From the NCBI GenBank assembly GCA_023896275.1, contig MLDA01000010.1:1-64000 (forward strand): a stretch of DNA of 64,000 nucleotides, given 5' to 3'. Both the position numbers and the translations under genes were made by a program. The notes beneath the pieces are model-generated. The model saw nothing but the letters and a program-made list of their open reading frames with translations. It had not been told where the DNA came from and made no database searches. The stretch is from Kocuria rosea subsp. polaris (GTDB lineage Bacteria > Actinomycetota > Actinomycetes > Actinomycetales > Micrococcaceae). Shown here one piece after another: positions 54,329 to 62,919 of this stretch (position 1 is its first letter; every line of letters starts with the position of its first letter).

Positions 54329-55030
54329 ATGACGCCGCATCCGCCTCGCACGGGGCACTCCCCCGCTGCCGCCTACGACGCCTTTGCCGAGGCCTACACG
54401 GCGGAGAACGACTCGAGCCTTCTGAACGAGTACTACAACCGGCCCGCCATCCGTCGCTTACTCGGCGACGTGGCCGGCCGGCGTGTGCTCGACGCCGGAT
54501 GCGGCTCGGGCCCCACGCTCGCCGACCTCGTCGACGGCGAGGTCCACCTCAGCGAGGTGCTCACGAGGGACGGCAACGTCCTGCTCCCGGAGTTCCTGGC
54601 CTCGCACGACGTCGTGGTCAACTGCACGCTCCAGGACGTCGCGGCGCCGCTGACCTACCTGCGGACCGCGGACCTGGCGGGTTTCGCTGCCGGCAGCCTG
54701 ATCATCGACGTCTCGTGCGACGAGGGCATGGGCTTCGAATGGGCAAAGCCCACCGGGTTCGACGATCCGATGTTCACGGTCGGCAACGGGGTTAACTACT
54801 ACGCGGTGGACCACAGCCCGTCCTACCTGTGGAACGCGGCCACGTGGGAGATCAGCGAGGCAGTGCTCCCGTTCCTGCGCACCGTCATGGACGGGGAATC
54901 CGCGTGGGCGGAGAACCTGACCCTCTCCCGGGCGATCGAGATCCACGACGGCGTGATCCGAAACCCCAGCATCCTGAGCTTCCAGGGGCGCGAGCCGGAC
55001 TACCCACACCCTCGCGCGGCCACTGCCTGA
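54329..55030 (+). CDS. Chimeric protein: methyltransferase N-terminus fused to alanine dehydrogenase/CEOS-like C-terminus
   Basis: The product is 233 aa. Residues 1 to about 66 are the start of a class I SAM methyltransferase (AAYDAFAEAYTAEND, VLDAGCGSGPTLADL), ending just after motif I. From about residue 68 (DGEVHLSEVLTRDGNVLLPEF) the sequence is the C-terminal part of an alanine dehydrogenase-like N5-(carboxyethyl)ornithine synthase (VVVNCTLQDVAAPLTYLRT, LIIDVSCDEGMGFEWAKP, YAVDHSPSYLWNAATWEISE, SILSFQGREPDYPH). Neither enzyme is complete. The join is in frame without stops and looks like the scar of a deletion. A TAATAT/TATTTT -10 lies just upstream. It is probably non-functional or newly functional. 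Confidence 0.7.
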   Translation: MTPHPPRTGHSPAAAYDAFAEAYTAENDSSLLNEYYNRPAIRRLLGDVAGRRVLDAGCGSGPTLADLVDGEVHLSEVLTRDGNVLLPEFLASHDVVVNCTLQDVAAPLTYLRTADLAGFAAGSLIIDVSCDEGMGFEWAKPTGFDDPMFTVGNGVNYYAVDHSPSYLWNAATWEISEAVLPFLRTVMDGESAWAENLTLSRAIEIHDGVIRNPSILSFQGREPDYPHPRAATA

Positions 55031-55324
55031 ACCACTCTCATCCGTGTCCCCTGTCCGGGACCGGGTCTGCAACTAGTCACCACTTGACCGCCAGTCCTCG
55101 CCGGTTTCGGACCTCCGAGCCCGACTCCTGCGGCGCCCAGGATGCTGCTGACTCGTGCCAGTTCATGGGCTGTCCGGATGTCACGGATGCAGATGTCTCT
55201 CACGTGACCACCCGGATAGTCGGCGTCAACCACACGCTGTGCTCCCGAGAGTACGAACGGTCACCGGCACCGGTGCTCTTGCGCGCGAAGCACGCCTGCG
55301 ACCTGAAACCGGTGTTGGCCGCAA

Positions 55325-56059
55325 CTAACGACGGCGGGCGATGATCAGGCCATCCCAGCCTTTTTCGCCGACGGTCTGGATCGCGGTGGCGTCCAGGTCC
55401 GGATGGGCCGCGATGTCCTGGGCGACGGTTCTGACGCCCTGCACGCGTGGATCATCGCTGTCAGCCTGTACGACGGCGCCGTCGCGGACGACGTTGTCGA
55501 TGATGATCACTGCCCCGGGGCGAGTCAGCGCGAGCGCCGCAGCAAGATACGTCGGGTTGCTCGGTTTATCCGCATCGATGAACACCAGGTCGAAGGGTTC
55601 GACACCCGCTTCGATCAGGCTCGCGGCAGACTCCGCTGCTGAACCCACAACGACCTCGACGCGCTCACCGATTCCGGCTCGGTCCAGATTCTCGCGTGCG
55701 ATCAGCGCGTTCTGTTCCTCAAGTTCGAAGGTGATGACCTGGCCACCATGTCCGACGGCGCGCGCGAACCAGACGGTGGAGTACCCGGCGAGCGTCCCGA
55801 ATTCGAGGACGCGTTTCGCTCCGGCAATCTGCGTGATGAGCCCCAGGAAGGCTCCCTGATTGGCGGCGACTTCAGCGTTAGGCATGGTGGTGCGCGCACC
55901 AGATTCGCGGGCCGCGACGAGCGCCGAATCCTCGTTGACAAGCTCAGCGGTGAAATATGCGTCGACGTCGCGCCACGCCTGCGCCGAAGCGTATCGGTTG
56001 ACGGGAACGGTTGAATCAGGCGAACCAGCAGCAGGCTGCTCAACGGCATCGAGTGTCAT
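55325..56059 (-). CDS. SAM-dependent O-methyltransferase (family 3)
   Basis: The product is 244 aa. Motifs are VLEFGTLAGYSTVWFAR, FDLVFIDADKPSN and LTRPGAVIIIDNVVRDGAV, typical of the caffeoyl-CoA O-methyltransferase group. The start is ATG 56059, with CATAAT seven nt upstream; ATG 56068 is also in frame. It is not closely similar to the O-methyltransferase at 705-1337. The substrate is unknown. Confidence 0.87.
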   Translation of the reverse strand: MTLDAVEQPAAGSPDSTVPVNRYASAQAWRDVDAYFTAELVNEDSALVAARESGARTTMPNAEVAANQGAFLGLITQIAGAKRVLEFGTLAGYSTVWFARAVGHGGQVITFELEEQNALIARENLDRAGIGERVEVVVGSAAESAASLIEAGVEPFDLVFIDADKPSNPTYLAAALALTRPGAVIIIDNVVRDGAVVQADSDDPRVQGVRTVAQDIAAHPDLDATAIQTVGEKGWDGLIIARRR

Positions 56060-56067
56060 GGTCAACA

Positions 56068-56628
56068 TTATGCACCGCGCCGCCCCGACCAGTCGCGGCG
56101 CAGCAAGCCGTACACCCACGAGTCGGATACGTCTCCGTTGACGATGCAGTCCTCTCGCAGCGTCCCCTCGAGTTGGAAGCCGAGCTTCTCGAGCACGCGG
56201 GCCGACGCCGCGTTGCGGGTATCCGCCTCCGCCTGAACCCGGTTGAGATCGAGAGATTCGAAAGCCCACGTCAACAGTGCATGCGCAGATTCCGTCGCAT
56301 AGCCGTGTCCCCAGGCTGATCGGTTGAAGCAGTAGCTCAGGGACGCACTCCGGAAGTCCGGGTTCCAGTCGTTGAAGGTACACCAGCCGAGGAAAGCCGC
56401 GTCGGTAGATCGCTCGACGGCGACGCGCACGCCGCTTCCGTCCTCCTCCATCGCGCGGTTCCGCTTCATGAAGCGCGCCACCGAGGCCCGGTCAGTCCAT
56501 GGAGGCGAATCCCAGTAGCGCAGCACATAGGGGTCACTCTGCAACGCGAAGAGCGCGTCGGCGTCGTCGTCGGTGAACGGACGCAACAGCAGTCGGTCCG
56601 TCTCCAGGGTTGGCGTCGAGAGTGTCAT
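56068..56628 (-). CDS. GNAT N-acetyltransferase (RimJ/RimL-like)
   Basis: The product is 186 aa. The RimJ-type start TLETDRLLLRPFTDDDADALFAL is followed by motif A around YCFNRSAWGHGYATESAHALLTWAF and VQAEADTRNAASARVLEKLGF. It directly precedes the O-methyltransferase on the same strand. The substrate is unknown. Confidence 0.87.
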   Translation of the reverse strand: MTLSTPTLETDRLLLRPFTDDDADALFALQSDPYVLRYWDSPPWTDRASVARFMKRNRAMEEDGSGVRVAVERSTDAAFLGWCTFNDWNPDFRSASLSYCFNRSAWGHGYATESAHALLTWAFESLDLNRVQAEADTRNAASARVLEKLGFQLEGTLREDCIVNGDVSDSWVYGLLRRDWSGRRGA

Positions 56629-56733
56629 CGCACCAGTCTCACACGAGTGTCCGAGCGAGGGCAGTGCCTGGCTTCAACGAATTATCCGGGCACGACGCGG
56701 CGCTCGCTCTGCGCCGCGTGTGAGAATCGGCGC

Positions 56734-57150
56734 ATGACACTCAACTATCAGAGCGGGGACGTTCTAGATCGAGACGAACTCACGCGCCTGTACGCATCCG
56801 TGGGTTGGTCCGCGTACACGAAGGACCCCGCCCGGCTTGAGGCTGCAGTCGCTGCGTCGCTGGCTGTAGTGACGGCCCGGGACGATGGCCGGCTGGTCGG
56901 ACTGGCGCGGCTGGTGGGCGACGGGCTGACCATCGTGTATCTGCAGGACATCCTCGTTGCGCCCGAGTTTCAACGCAGCGGAATCGGGCGCGAGCTCTTC
57001 CGCCGAGCGTTCGAGCCGTTCGAAGACGTGCGCCAGAAACTGCTCCTGACCGACAACGAGCCTCGCCAAATCGCGTTCTACGAGTCGATGGGATTCACCG
57101 AGATCCGCGACTTGCCCCACCCGGCCCGCGCCTTCGCCAAGTTCAGCTAA
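56734..57150 (+). CDS. GNAT N-acetyltransferase
   Basis: The product is 138 aa. The core motif is LQDILVAPEFQRSGIGRELFRRAFEPF, then LLLTDNEPRQIAFYESMGF. This is a minimal single-domain GNAT. The start at ATG 56734 gives MTLNYQSGDVLDRDEL, the usual N-terminus of this group. The substrate is unknown. Confidence 0.85.
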   Translation: MTLNYQSGDVLDRDELTRLYASVGWSAYTKDPARLEAAVAASLAVVTARDDGRLVGLARLVGDGLTIVYLQDILVAPEFQRSGIGRELFRRAFEPFEDVRQKLLLTDNEPRQIAFYESMGFTEIRDLPHPARAFAKFS

Positions 57151-57251
57151 AGCAGCGTCGGGCACGCGGACTTTAGCGGTGTGGCCACCGCGATTTTCAC
57201 CGAGCCCGGACGGCGATGACAAGGCCCGGCCCCTCCGATTATCCTTCTCGA

Positions 57252-57626
57252 TCAGAGGTACGGGTGGGTGATCAATTCGAGGTAGTGGCCTGCGGGGTCT
57301 AGCAGGTAGACGCCCCGACCGCCGTGCCCACGATTGATCTCGCTCGGTCTGGTCCGTTGCGGATCAGCCCAGTGCTCCCGGCCCTGGCGAGTGATCTTCG
57401 CGTAGGCCCGATCGAAGTGTTCGTCGTCGAGCAGGAAGGCGTAGTGCTGGGGCGGGAACTCGATGGGCGGAACGGCGAATTGCAGCATGACTCCGCCTGC
57501 GATGCCGATGTTGACGAACGGCCCCCACGATAGGAGTTCGTCGGCTTCGAGCAGGTCTCGGTAAAACGCGGCCGAGTCGGCCGCATCGGTCGCGGCAATG
57601 ATGGTGTGGTTAAAGTGCGCTGTCAT
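57252..57626 (-). CDS. VOC/glyoxalase-family protein
   Basis: The product is 124 aa starting MTAHFNHTIIAATDAADSAAFYRDLL. The vicinal oxygen chelate pattern includes YAFLLDDEHFDRAYAKI and the C-terminal GRGVYLLDPAGHYLELITHPY. His7 and Glu119 are candidate metal ligands. It could be a dioxygenase-like enzyme, a lyase or a resistance protein. Confidence 0.85.
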   Translation of the reverse strand: MTAHFNHTIIAATDAADSAAFYRDLLEADELLSWGPFVNIGIAGGVMLQFAVPPIEFPPQHYAFLLDDEHFDRAYAKITRQGREHWADPQRTRPSEINRGHGGRGVYLLDPAGHYLELITHPYL

Positions 57627-57806
57627 TTCTCTCCTGTAGTTGTCTGCGTTTCGGGTGGTTGTCGCGCAGACGACAGGAGGAGCCCGGATCAGGACATGAC
57701 CAGGTTGCCGTTCCGGGAGCGGCCCGACCGGGCCTGACTGGTCATCATCGGAGCCAAGTCTACTGTGCCCGCGCAGACATCAGCCTGCGGCAGCTACGAT
57801 CAACAA

Positions 57807-58301
57807 GTGAGCAGCGCGACGAGTTGGCACATCGACGAGAAATCCCTTCTACCCGTCATCGACGATCTCGGGGCATTCCGCCGTGAATTCAGGAACGACC
57901 CTGTCGTCGACGTCCTGATCTATCTCTGGTCCGGCCGCCCCCAGCTGGCCGAGGATCTGCTCAACGCCATGGCGCCGCCCGCTTCGTCCTTCCGACTGCG
58001 CGCGCTGCTGGCAGATACCTGGCGGGACCAGGGCCGCTACGACGAGGCCATCGCGGCCTATCGGGAACTCGTGGCTGCCGCTGCGGGCACGGCGCGCGAA
58101 GCCGTGATGCGGCAACACCTCGGCAAGGCCCACTTCGCTCGCGGAGAGTACAGTCGGGCGCTGGAATGCTTCGAAGACGCTCTTGAACTACGAGTTCGTG
58201 AGAAGGCCGACGCCGACCTGGTCGCCTCATCTCAATTGGCCGTCAGGAGGGCAACGGAACTTCTGAAGCAACCCTGCACCGGGGACATCAGTCGCCCGTG
58301 A
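57807..58301 (+). CDS. Tetratricopeptide-repeat protein
   Basis: The product is 164 aa starting VSSATSWHIDEKSLL. TPR-like helix pairs are seen at LRALLADTWRDQGRYDEAIAAYREL and LGKAHFARGEYSRALECFEDAL. It resembles small actinobacterial TPR proteins with no known role. The GTG at 57807 is chosen because TACGAT (57795-57800) lies 6 nt upstream; the open frame reaches 57765. Confidence 0.72.
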   Translation: MSSATSWHIDEKSLLPVIDDLGAFRREFRNDPVVDVLIYLWSGRPQLAEDLLNAMAPPASSFRLRALLADTWRDQGRYDEAIAAYRELVAAAAGTAREAVMRQHLGKAHFARGEYSRALECFEDALELRVREKADADLVASSQLAVRRATELLKQPCTGDISRP

Positions 58302-58316
58302 GATGCGGGCACGGGC

Positions 58317-58844
58317 TCACGTGCGAATCCAGTAGCGCAGTTTTCGCTTGTCCTCGGTCAGAGCTAGAGAGTCCTCAAGAACTCCGCCTTGACGTTCAAT
58401 CACCCTGATTGAGGCGGCATTGTCGTCGTCGCACGTCACCAGCACGCTCGTCACGCCGAGTTCGTTCAATTCGTCGATCGCTTGCCGGAGCATCTCGGTC
58501 GCGTATCCACGCCGCCGATACGCTGGCCGTACGGCATAGCCGACATGTCCACCGATCGCGAGCAAGGCCGCGTTGAGCTCATGACGCACGTGGACCCGGC
58601 CGACGATCCGGCCATCGACTTCGGCGACGAGCATCGTGGCCGGGACCTGCCCTGGGGCGATTCCGATTCCACACCTGGTGCGCACGAGTGCAGTCAGGTA
58701 GTCCGTCCACGATTCGCCGCCGTCGGCCAACATGAAGTCGAATCCTTCTTCACTCAGCTCACGTTGCGCGGCCCGGACCTCGTACTCATCGTCCACCGCT
58801 GGTGGACGGAGCCTCAACGTAGATGGCGGCACAGATGCGGTCAC
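58317..58844 (-). CDS. GNAT N-acetyltransferase
   Basis: The product is 175 aa. The motif is HVGYAVRPAYRRRGYATEMLRQAIDEL, then VLVTCDDDNAASIRVIERQGGVL, with a conserved-looking end KRKLRYWI. Its start overlaps the next GNAT's stop by 4 nt, so it is third in a row of three coupled GNAT genes. The substrate is unknown. Confidence 0.87.
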   Translation of the reverse strand: MTASVPPSTLRLRPPAVDDEYEVRAAQRELSEEGFDFMLADGGESWTDYLTALVRTRCGIGIAPGQVPATMLVAEVDGRIVGRVHVRHELNAALLAIGGHVGYAVRPAYRRRGYATEMLRQAIDELNELGVTSVLVTCDDDNAASIRVIERQGGVLEDSLALTEDKRKLRYWIRT

Positions 58845-59428
58845 GGCATTGTCCCGCCGCCGAGGACCATGGAATGCACCACGGGCCCCTGGTCAATCCG
58901 GCTGGTGGCGGTGACGACGAATCCGAAGCGCTTGTACATCCGCACGTTTGCGTCCGATGAGGTTTCCAGCGCGACGCCGGCACCGCCGGCTGCCTCCACG
59001 ACGTCGAGCCCCGCGCGGATCAGCGCCGAACCGAGCCCCGTCCCCTGACGCTCCGGTCTCACGCCGACAGTCTCCAATGTCCAGTGGTCATCGGGTGCGG
59101 GAGGAAGGCTCGCGCGAGCGACGACATCGAGGCGGTCGCCGTGGAGCTCGGCTACCCGCCCTTGAAAATCCTCCGACGGCGCAGGCGCATCTGGAGGGAG
59201 CAACGCGATGACACCGTGAACTTGATCCTCGACCAGAACCTCACCCGCACTCAGCGCATAGTTGAGATAGAGCTCCTGGAGTCCTGCTAGGCGCCGTGAA
59301 AAGTCGTCCTCGGGAATCGACCATCGGGTCCAAGGGTAGTTTTCGAAGGCACGGGCAAGCAGCTCGGAGGCAGCTTTCAGATCGCCTGGGGTGGCCGCTC
59401 GAACTTTAAAATCTGCAGAAGTGCTCAT
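58841..59428 (-). CDS. GNAT N-acetyltransferase
   Basis: The product is 195 aa. The core is WTLETVGVRPERQGTGLGSALIRAGLDVVE, then VALETSSDANVRMYKRFGF. It is the middle gene of the three coupled GNAT genes, with 4-nt overlaps at both ends. It is related to actinobacterial acetyltransferases sometimes linked to drug self-resistance, but no substrate can be assigned. Confidence 0.87.
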   Translation of the reverse strand: MSTSADFKVRAATPGDLKAASELLARAFENYPWTRWSIPEDDFSRRLAGLQELYLNYALSAGEVLVEDQVHGVIALLPPDAPAPSEDFQGRVAELHGDRLDVVARASLPPAPDDHWTLETVGVRPERQGTGLGSALIRAGLDVVEAAGGAGVALETSSDANVRMYKRFGFVVTATSRIDQGPVVHSMVLGGGTMP

Positions 59429-59898
59429 GTCTTTCCCGCCCGAGCCCCCTCGGCTACGAGCCGCATGTGGAGAATCGGATACGGAAGCCCGTCGTCGCCC
59501 ACCGGGCTCCGTTCAGTCACGACGAATCCGGAACGCTCGTAGAAGCCCACGGCCTGTTCGTTCTGCTCGTTGACATCCACAGCGGTCACAGCTTCAGCTT
59601 CGAGCACGTGCGCCAGCAGCTTCGAACCGACGCCACCACCGCGGTGGCCGGCATCGACGAACAGCATCTCCAACTTGCCATGGGCCGTACCGGCAAAGCC
59701 GATCTGTACTCCGCGGCGTTCCGCGACAACGAGCGAGACGCACGGCAGGTAGTCAGCCGCCAGTCTGGACTCGATCGCGTCGCGGTGTGGTTGCGCAAGG
59801 AAGTCGTGAGTGGCGTCCACGGCGCTACGCCACACCTTCACAAGTTGGGGGTACTCCCCCGCGCCGTTCACCGGCCGGACGAGGACGTCGTCATTCAT
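59425..59898 (-). CDS. GNAT N-acetyltransferase (YjaB-like)
   Basis: The product is 157 aa. The core is LEMLFVDAGHRGGGVGSKLLAHVLE, then VDVNEQNEQAVGFYERSGF, followed by PVGDDGLPYPILHMRL, the pattern of the YjaB/PhnO-like group. The start at ATG 59898 has TACGAT seven nt upstream (leaderless). It is the first gene of the three-GNAT operon. Confidence 0.87.
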   Translation of the reverse strand: MNDDVLVRPVNGAGEYPQLVKVWRSAVDATHDFLAQPHRDAIESRLAADYLPCVSLVVAERRGVQIGFAGTAHGKLEMLFVDAGHRGGGVGSKLLAHVLEAEAVTAVDVNEQNEQAVGFYERSGFVVTERSPVGDDGLPYPILHMRLVAEGARAGKT

Positions 59899-59927
59899 GG
59901 AACTGATCGTACGACAACGAGGAGCCC

Positions 59928-60464
59928 TCACGGATTCTTCAAGGTCCCGACGACGTCGTACCGGGCGACGACGAAGTCCCCGTTGCGATCGCACTCTCGC
60001 AACGCGAGGTCGAACGCACCGCCGAACAGCGGTCTGCCCGAGCCGAGCGTGACGGGCGCGATCGATACCAGCACCTCGTCGAGCATTCCGGCCGTTGCGA
60101 ACTCCGCCGCGAGATCGCCGCCGCCCATGATCCACACGTCGCGGTCCCCTGCCGCGGACTCGATCGCCGTTCGGTGATCGACGGGACCACCTGCCAGAAA
60201 CGTGACGTGCTCGTTTGCCGGTTCCAGCTCACGGTGCGTGAACACGAAGGTGGGCAGTTCCGGCAACCACGAGCGTTCGTGCTCCAGGATCCACGCGTAG
60301 GTGGTCGCGCCCATGACCTGCGCGCCCACGCCGGCGATGAACCGGGTGGCGTTCCCCGGGCCGTCGTCGTCGATGTGTTGCTTGAAGAGCCAGGCCAGAG
60401 AGTCGGCGTCGTCGGCCAGAAATCCGTCCAGTGTGGTGGCGGTGTAATAGCGGTAGCGGGTCAC
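59928..60464 (-). CDS. Dihydrofolate reductase-fold (RibD C-terminal-like) protein
   Basis: The product is 178 aa. The RibD-C/DHFR-like signatures are TATTLDGFLADDADSLAWL, VMGATTYAWIL, DVWIMGGGDLAAEF and LGSGRPLF. The GTG at 60464 overlaps the stop of the upstream AraC-type regulator by 4 nt and has AGGAGGCA upstream, so the two are cotranscribed. Members are widespread NADPH-binding proteins of mostly unknown substrate. Confidence 0.87.
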   Translation of the reverse strand: MTRYRYYTATTLDGFLADDADSLAWLFKQHIDDDGPGNATRFIAGVGAQVMGATTYAWILEHERSWLPELPTFVFTHRELEPANEHVTFLAGGPVDHRTAIESAAGDRDVWIMGGGDLAAEFATAGMLDEVLVSIAPVTLGSGRPLFGGAFDLALRECDRNGDFVVARYDVVGTLKNP

Positions 60465-61405
60465 GACGTGCCTCCTGAGGCGTGGCGGTGCCACATGATC
60501 GGGTCGGGATCGAGATGGCTGACGTCGACGCCGGACTGGGTCAACATCCAGCGGACGATCTGGCGTCGGTGGGCCGAGAAGGTCAGGACGTGGGCCAAGA
60601 TCTGGGAGAGCAGGAACGACTCGGGTGGGTCGCAGAGGGCATCGATCACCCGGTCGCCCCATGCGCCGCGGCGTTCAACGTCCCGGGTCATCGCGAGCCA
60701 TCGAACGGCGATCTCGGCGTGCCTCTCGCGCAGACTGGCCGCGTTGGTCGCCCCGTCGACCTCGGGTTCGTCGCTGCCTTCGATGCTGGCGAGCCACGGG
60801 AGTTTGTCCAAGGCTAGGTGCCGGAGAACATCCGCGAGCGTGGCCTCGCCGCCGGCCCATGCCAGCACCTGATGACCGGGCATCCGCTCACGGCGCCACT
60901 CCTCGTCGCTAACCGCCTCTGCCGCGGCCAGCAGCGCGTCCGTCTCGTCGAGGTCGTGCCGGACCATCAGCGCCACCACATCACCCGCAGACTGCTCCTC
61001 GTCGGCGTCGACGTAGAGCACTGTCGGGGAGTGGAAGTGGATGCCGTTCCGGGCCGGCAGCCAATGCCCTCGTTCGTGCCGCGTCGGCATCGTGCTCGGC
61101 GGGCAGCCGAACGCGCGGGAGAATGCGCGCGAGAACCCGTCGACGGAGTCGTACCCCGCAGCAAATGCCGTGTCGGTCACCGACTGCCCGCGTTGCAGTT
61201 CCCAGGCGGCACGTTCCAGCAATACGCGCCGCCGTAGCGCGGCCGGCGATTCGCGGGCAGCCCGGCTCACCTGCCGACTGAAGTGGAAGGTCGAGGTGTA
61301 CGCGGTCGCGGCGATCTGGTCGAGGGCCGCTCCGTCCTCGTGCTCCGCGAGGACGGCATCGAGAAGTTCACGGATGCGGTCGCGTCCCGGTTGGCGTTCG
61401 TTCAT
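60461..61405 (-). CDS. AraC-family regulator with C-terminal DinB-like domain
   Basis: The product is 314 aa. The N-terminal two-HTH AraC domain covers about residues 5-110 (AATAYTSTFHFSRQVSRAA and DTAFAAGYDSVDGFSRAFSRAFG). The rest, about 120-300, looks like a four-helix DinB domain with His residues (VALMVRHDLDETDALL, VLRHLALDKL, LAHVLTFSAHRRQIVRWML). The fused domain may sense a small molecule. It probably regulates itself and the coupled DHFR-like gene. Confidence 0.83.
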   Translation of the reverse strand: MNERQPGRDRIRELLDAVLAEHEDGAALDQIAATAYTSTFHFSRQVSRAARESPAALRRRVLLERAAWELQRGQSVTDTAFAAGYDSVDGFSRAFSRAFGCPPSTMPTRHERGHWLPARNGIHFHSPTVLYVDADEEQSAGDVVALMVRHDLDETDALLAAAEAVSDEEWRRERMPGHQVLAWAGGEATLADVLRHLALDKLPWLASIEGSDEPEVDGATNAASLRERHAEIAVRWLAMTRDVERRGAWGDRVIDALCDPPESFLLSQILAHVLTFSAHRRQIVRWMLTQSGVDVSHLDPDPIMWHRHASGGTS

Positions 61406-61453
61406 GCCTCAAGCATGCACGGGTAGGAGCCATTATCGCCCGACCGTTCTTGC

Positions 61454-62116
61454 TCAGCGGCCCTCGGACGCCGCCGCGGCGGCACGGGCGAGCCAGGCCG
61501 GAGTGCGTCCGGGGCGTTGAGGTGGGATGAGTTCGCCGCCCTCGCAGCACGCGACGAGTTGGGTCGCGCGTCGCTCGCGCGTGGCCTGCTGTTTCGCGGA
61601 CATGATCCAGTGGCGGACGGCCTTGCGGTATCCCGGAGTCGCCTGAGCGAGGAACGCTAGGGCACCCGGTGAAGCGTCGACAATCGCCTGCAGGTCAGGG
61701 GTGAGATCGGCCTCGGGGTTCTCGTGGGAGTAGGTCCCCGACCGGTCGGCGGTGCGGCGCTCGAAGGCCGCGATGCCCGCCGAATGCATCCGTCCTTCCG
61801 CCATCAGCCGCTCGACGTGAGCGATGTTGACGTTCGACCAGGTGCTGCCGGGTTTGCGCGGCGACCACCGCTGACGACGCGAGTCCGCGTCGATCTTCTG
61901 CGAGACGGAGTCGATCCATCCGAAGCACAGCGCTTCTGGGACCGCGTCCTTCCAGGTGAGTCCGCGGTCCTCAACGTGTGCGAGCTTGAGCCCCATCCAC
62001 AGCTCGCTCTCCGAGTCATGGTGGCGTTCGAGCCATGCGCGGAACTCGGCGCCGTCTCGGAAGAAGAGCGCCGGGCGCTCCGGCGTACCGCCCGGGGTTC
62101 CAGGTTCGTTGGACAT
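61454..62116 (-). CDS. YdeI/OmpD-associated family protein
   Basis: The product is 220 aa. Family parts are ELWMGLKLAHVEDRGLTW, ALCFGWIDSVSQKID, RWSPRKPGSTWSNVN and the C-terminal RKAVRHWIMSAKQQATRERR. In other bacteria YdeI relates to peptide resistance; the role here is unknown. A TAGACT lies 6 nt before the ATG (leaderless). Confidence 0.87.
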   Translation of the reverse strand: MSNEPGTPGGTPERPALFFRDGAEFRAWLERHHDSESELWMGLKLAHVEDRGLTWKDAVPEALCFGWIDSVSQKIDADSRRQRWSPRKPGSTWSNVNIAHVERLMAEGRMHSAGIAAFERRTADRSGTYSHENPEADLTPDLQAIVDASPGALAFLAQATPGYRKAVRHWIMSAKQQATRERRATQLVACCEGGELIPPQRPGRTPAWLARAAAAASEGR

Positions 62117-62238
62117 GCGCTCAGTCTACGAGGCCCTTTGCGGCGCGTGCAGCCAAGGTGCGGGCTGCTCTAGAGGCTCGGACAGGTCGATTGTCTCCTC
62201 CGCCGCGCCAAAATGCTTGCCAAGCTGCCCGTCGTCGA

Positions 62239-62851
62239 TCAGCTCAACGCAACTGCTGCTTGCACCCCACAGTGAGTGAATCCCAACCGCTGCGCCAGGC
62301 CCCGAGAAGCATCGTTTCCCTGACGGCTTCGCCACTGTGCGATCAGACCGGCCCTCACCGCCTCTTGCGTCGCGACCGCTGCGGCGGCATAGGCGTAGCC
62401 GGCCCCTCGGCGCCTCGGGTCAGTGTCGTTCCGTCTCCTCGATACCGCTCTCTTCCCACTCGGCCGCGCTCACTCGGCCGCGCAGAGCAACGACATCAGC
62501 CGAGGCCGCCTCACGCGCAGCTAGTCGGCGCAAGGGAGAGGTGCGGTCCGCGAAAAGTAGGTCGGCGCTACCAATGGGATGTGCACCCGCAGGGAGCATC
62601 CTCACCAGCTCCGCCGCGTCGAGCAGCGACCCTGGGGGTGCGTTGCGGAGCAGCTCCAGGACTCTCGAAGGTGCAGCCGCGAAACCGAACCCGTCGACAT
62701 TCACGGCCACGACAGCCTCAAGGTCCGCCCGCTCGACGAGAATCCATGCGTCCTTGCTAATGTCCTGCGTCGGCACGCCAATTGCAGCCGCCTACTCCGC
62801 CCTTATTCGTCCCCGAGCGTAGTCCGAGAGAATCGCTGCCGCTGAGTTCAT
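62239..62851 (-). pseudogene. Decayed GNAT acetyltransferase gene
   Basis: The frame starts at ATG 62851 (MNSAAAILSDYARGRI), meets an in-frame TAG after 19 codons, and continues in the same frame as PTQDISKDAWILVERADLEAVVAVNVDGF...WEESGIEETERH to a TGA at 62420. The C-terminal half of a GNAT (RRRGAGYAYAAAAV, SRQGNDASRGLAQRLGFTHCGVQ) follows in another frame and ends at 62239. The part that would link the halves, roughly 40-50 residues with motif A's first strand, is missing. So the gene carries a nonsense codon plus a frame-changing deletion. Confidence 0.7.
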
Positions 62852-62919
62852 TTGTGTACTCTACGGTGTCCACTGTCAGAGCCTAGATGGCCGGGCACGG
62901 CCGGTACTCGGCGGGACGT

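Noticed and set aside
54829-55344. 171-aa + strand frame after the chimeric gene
   Set aside because: It overlaps the CEOS-like part in another frame and has no conserved sequence; the 294 bp that follow the chimera to 55324 show no gene, hairpin or repeat I can support.
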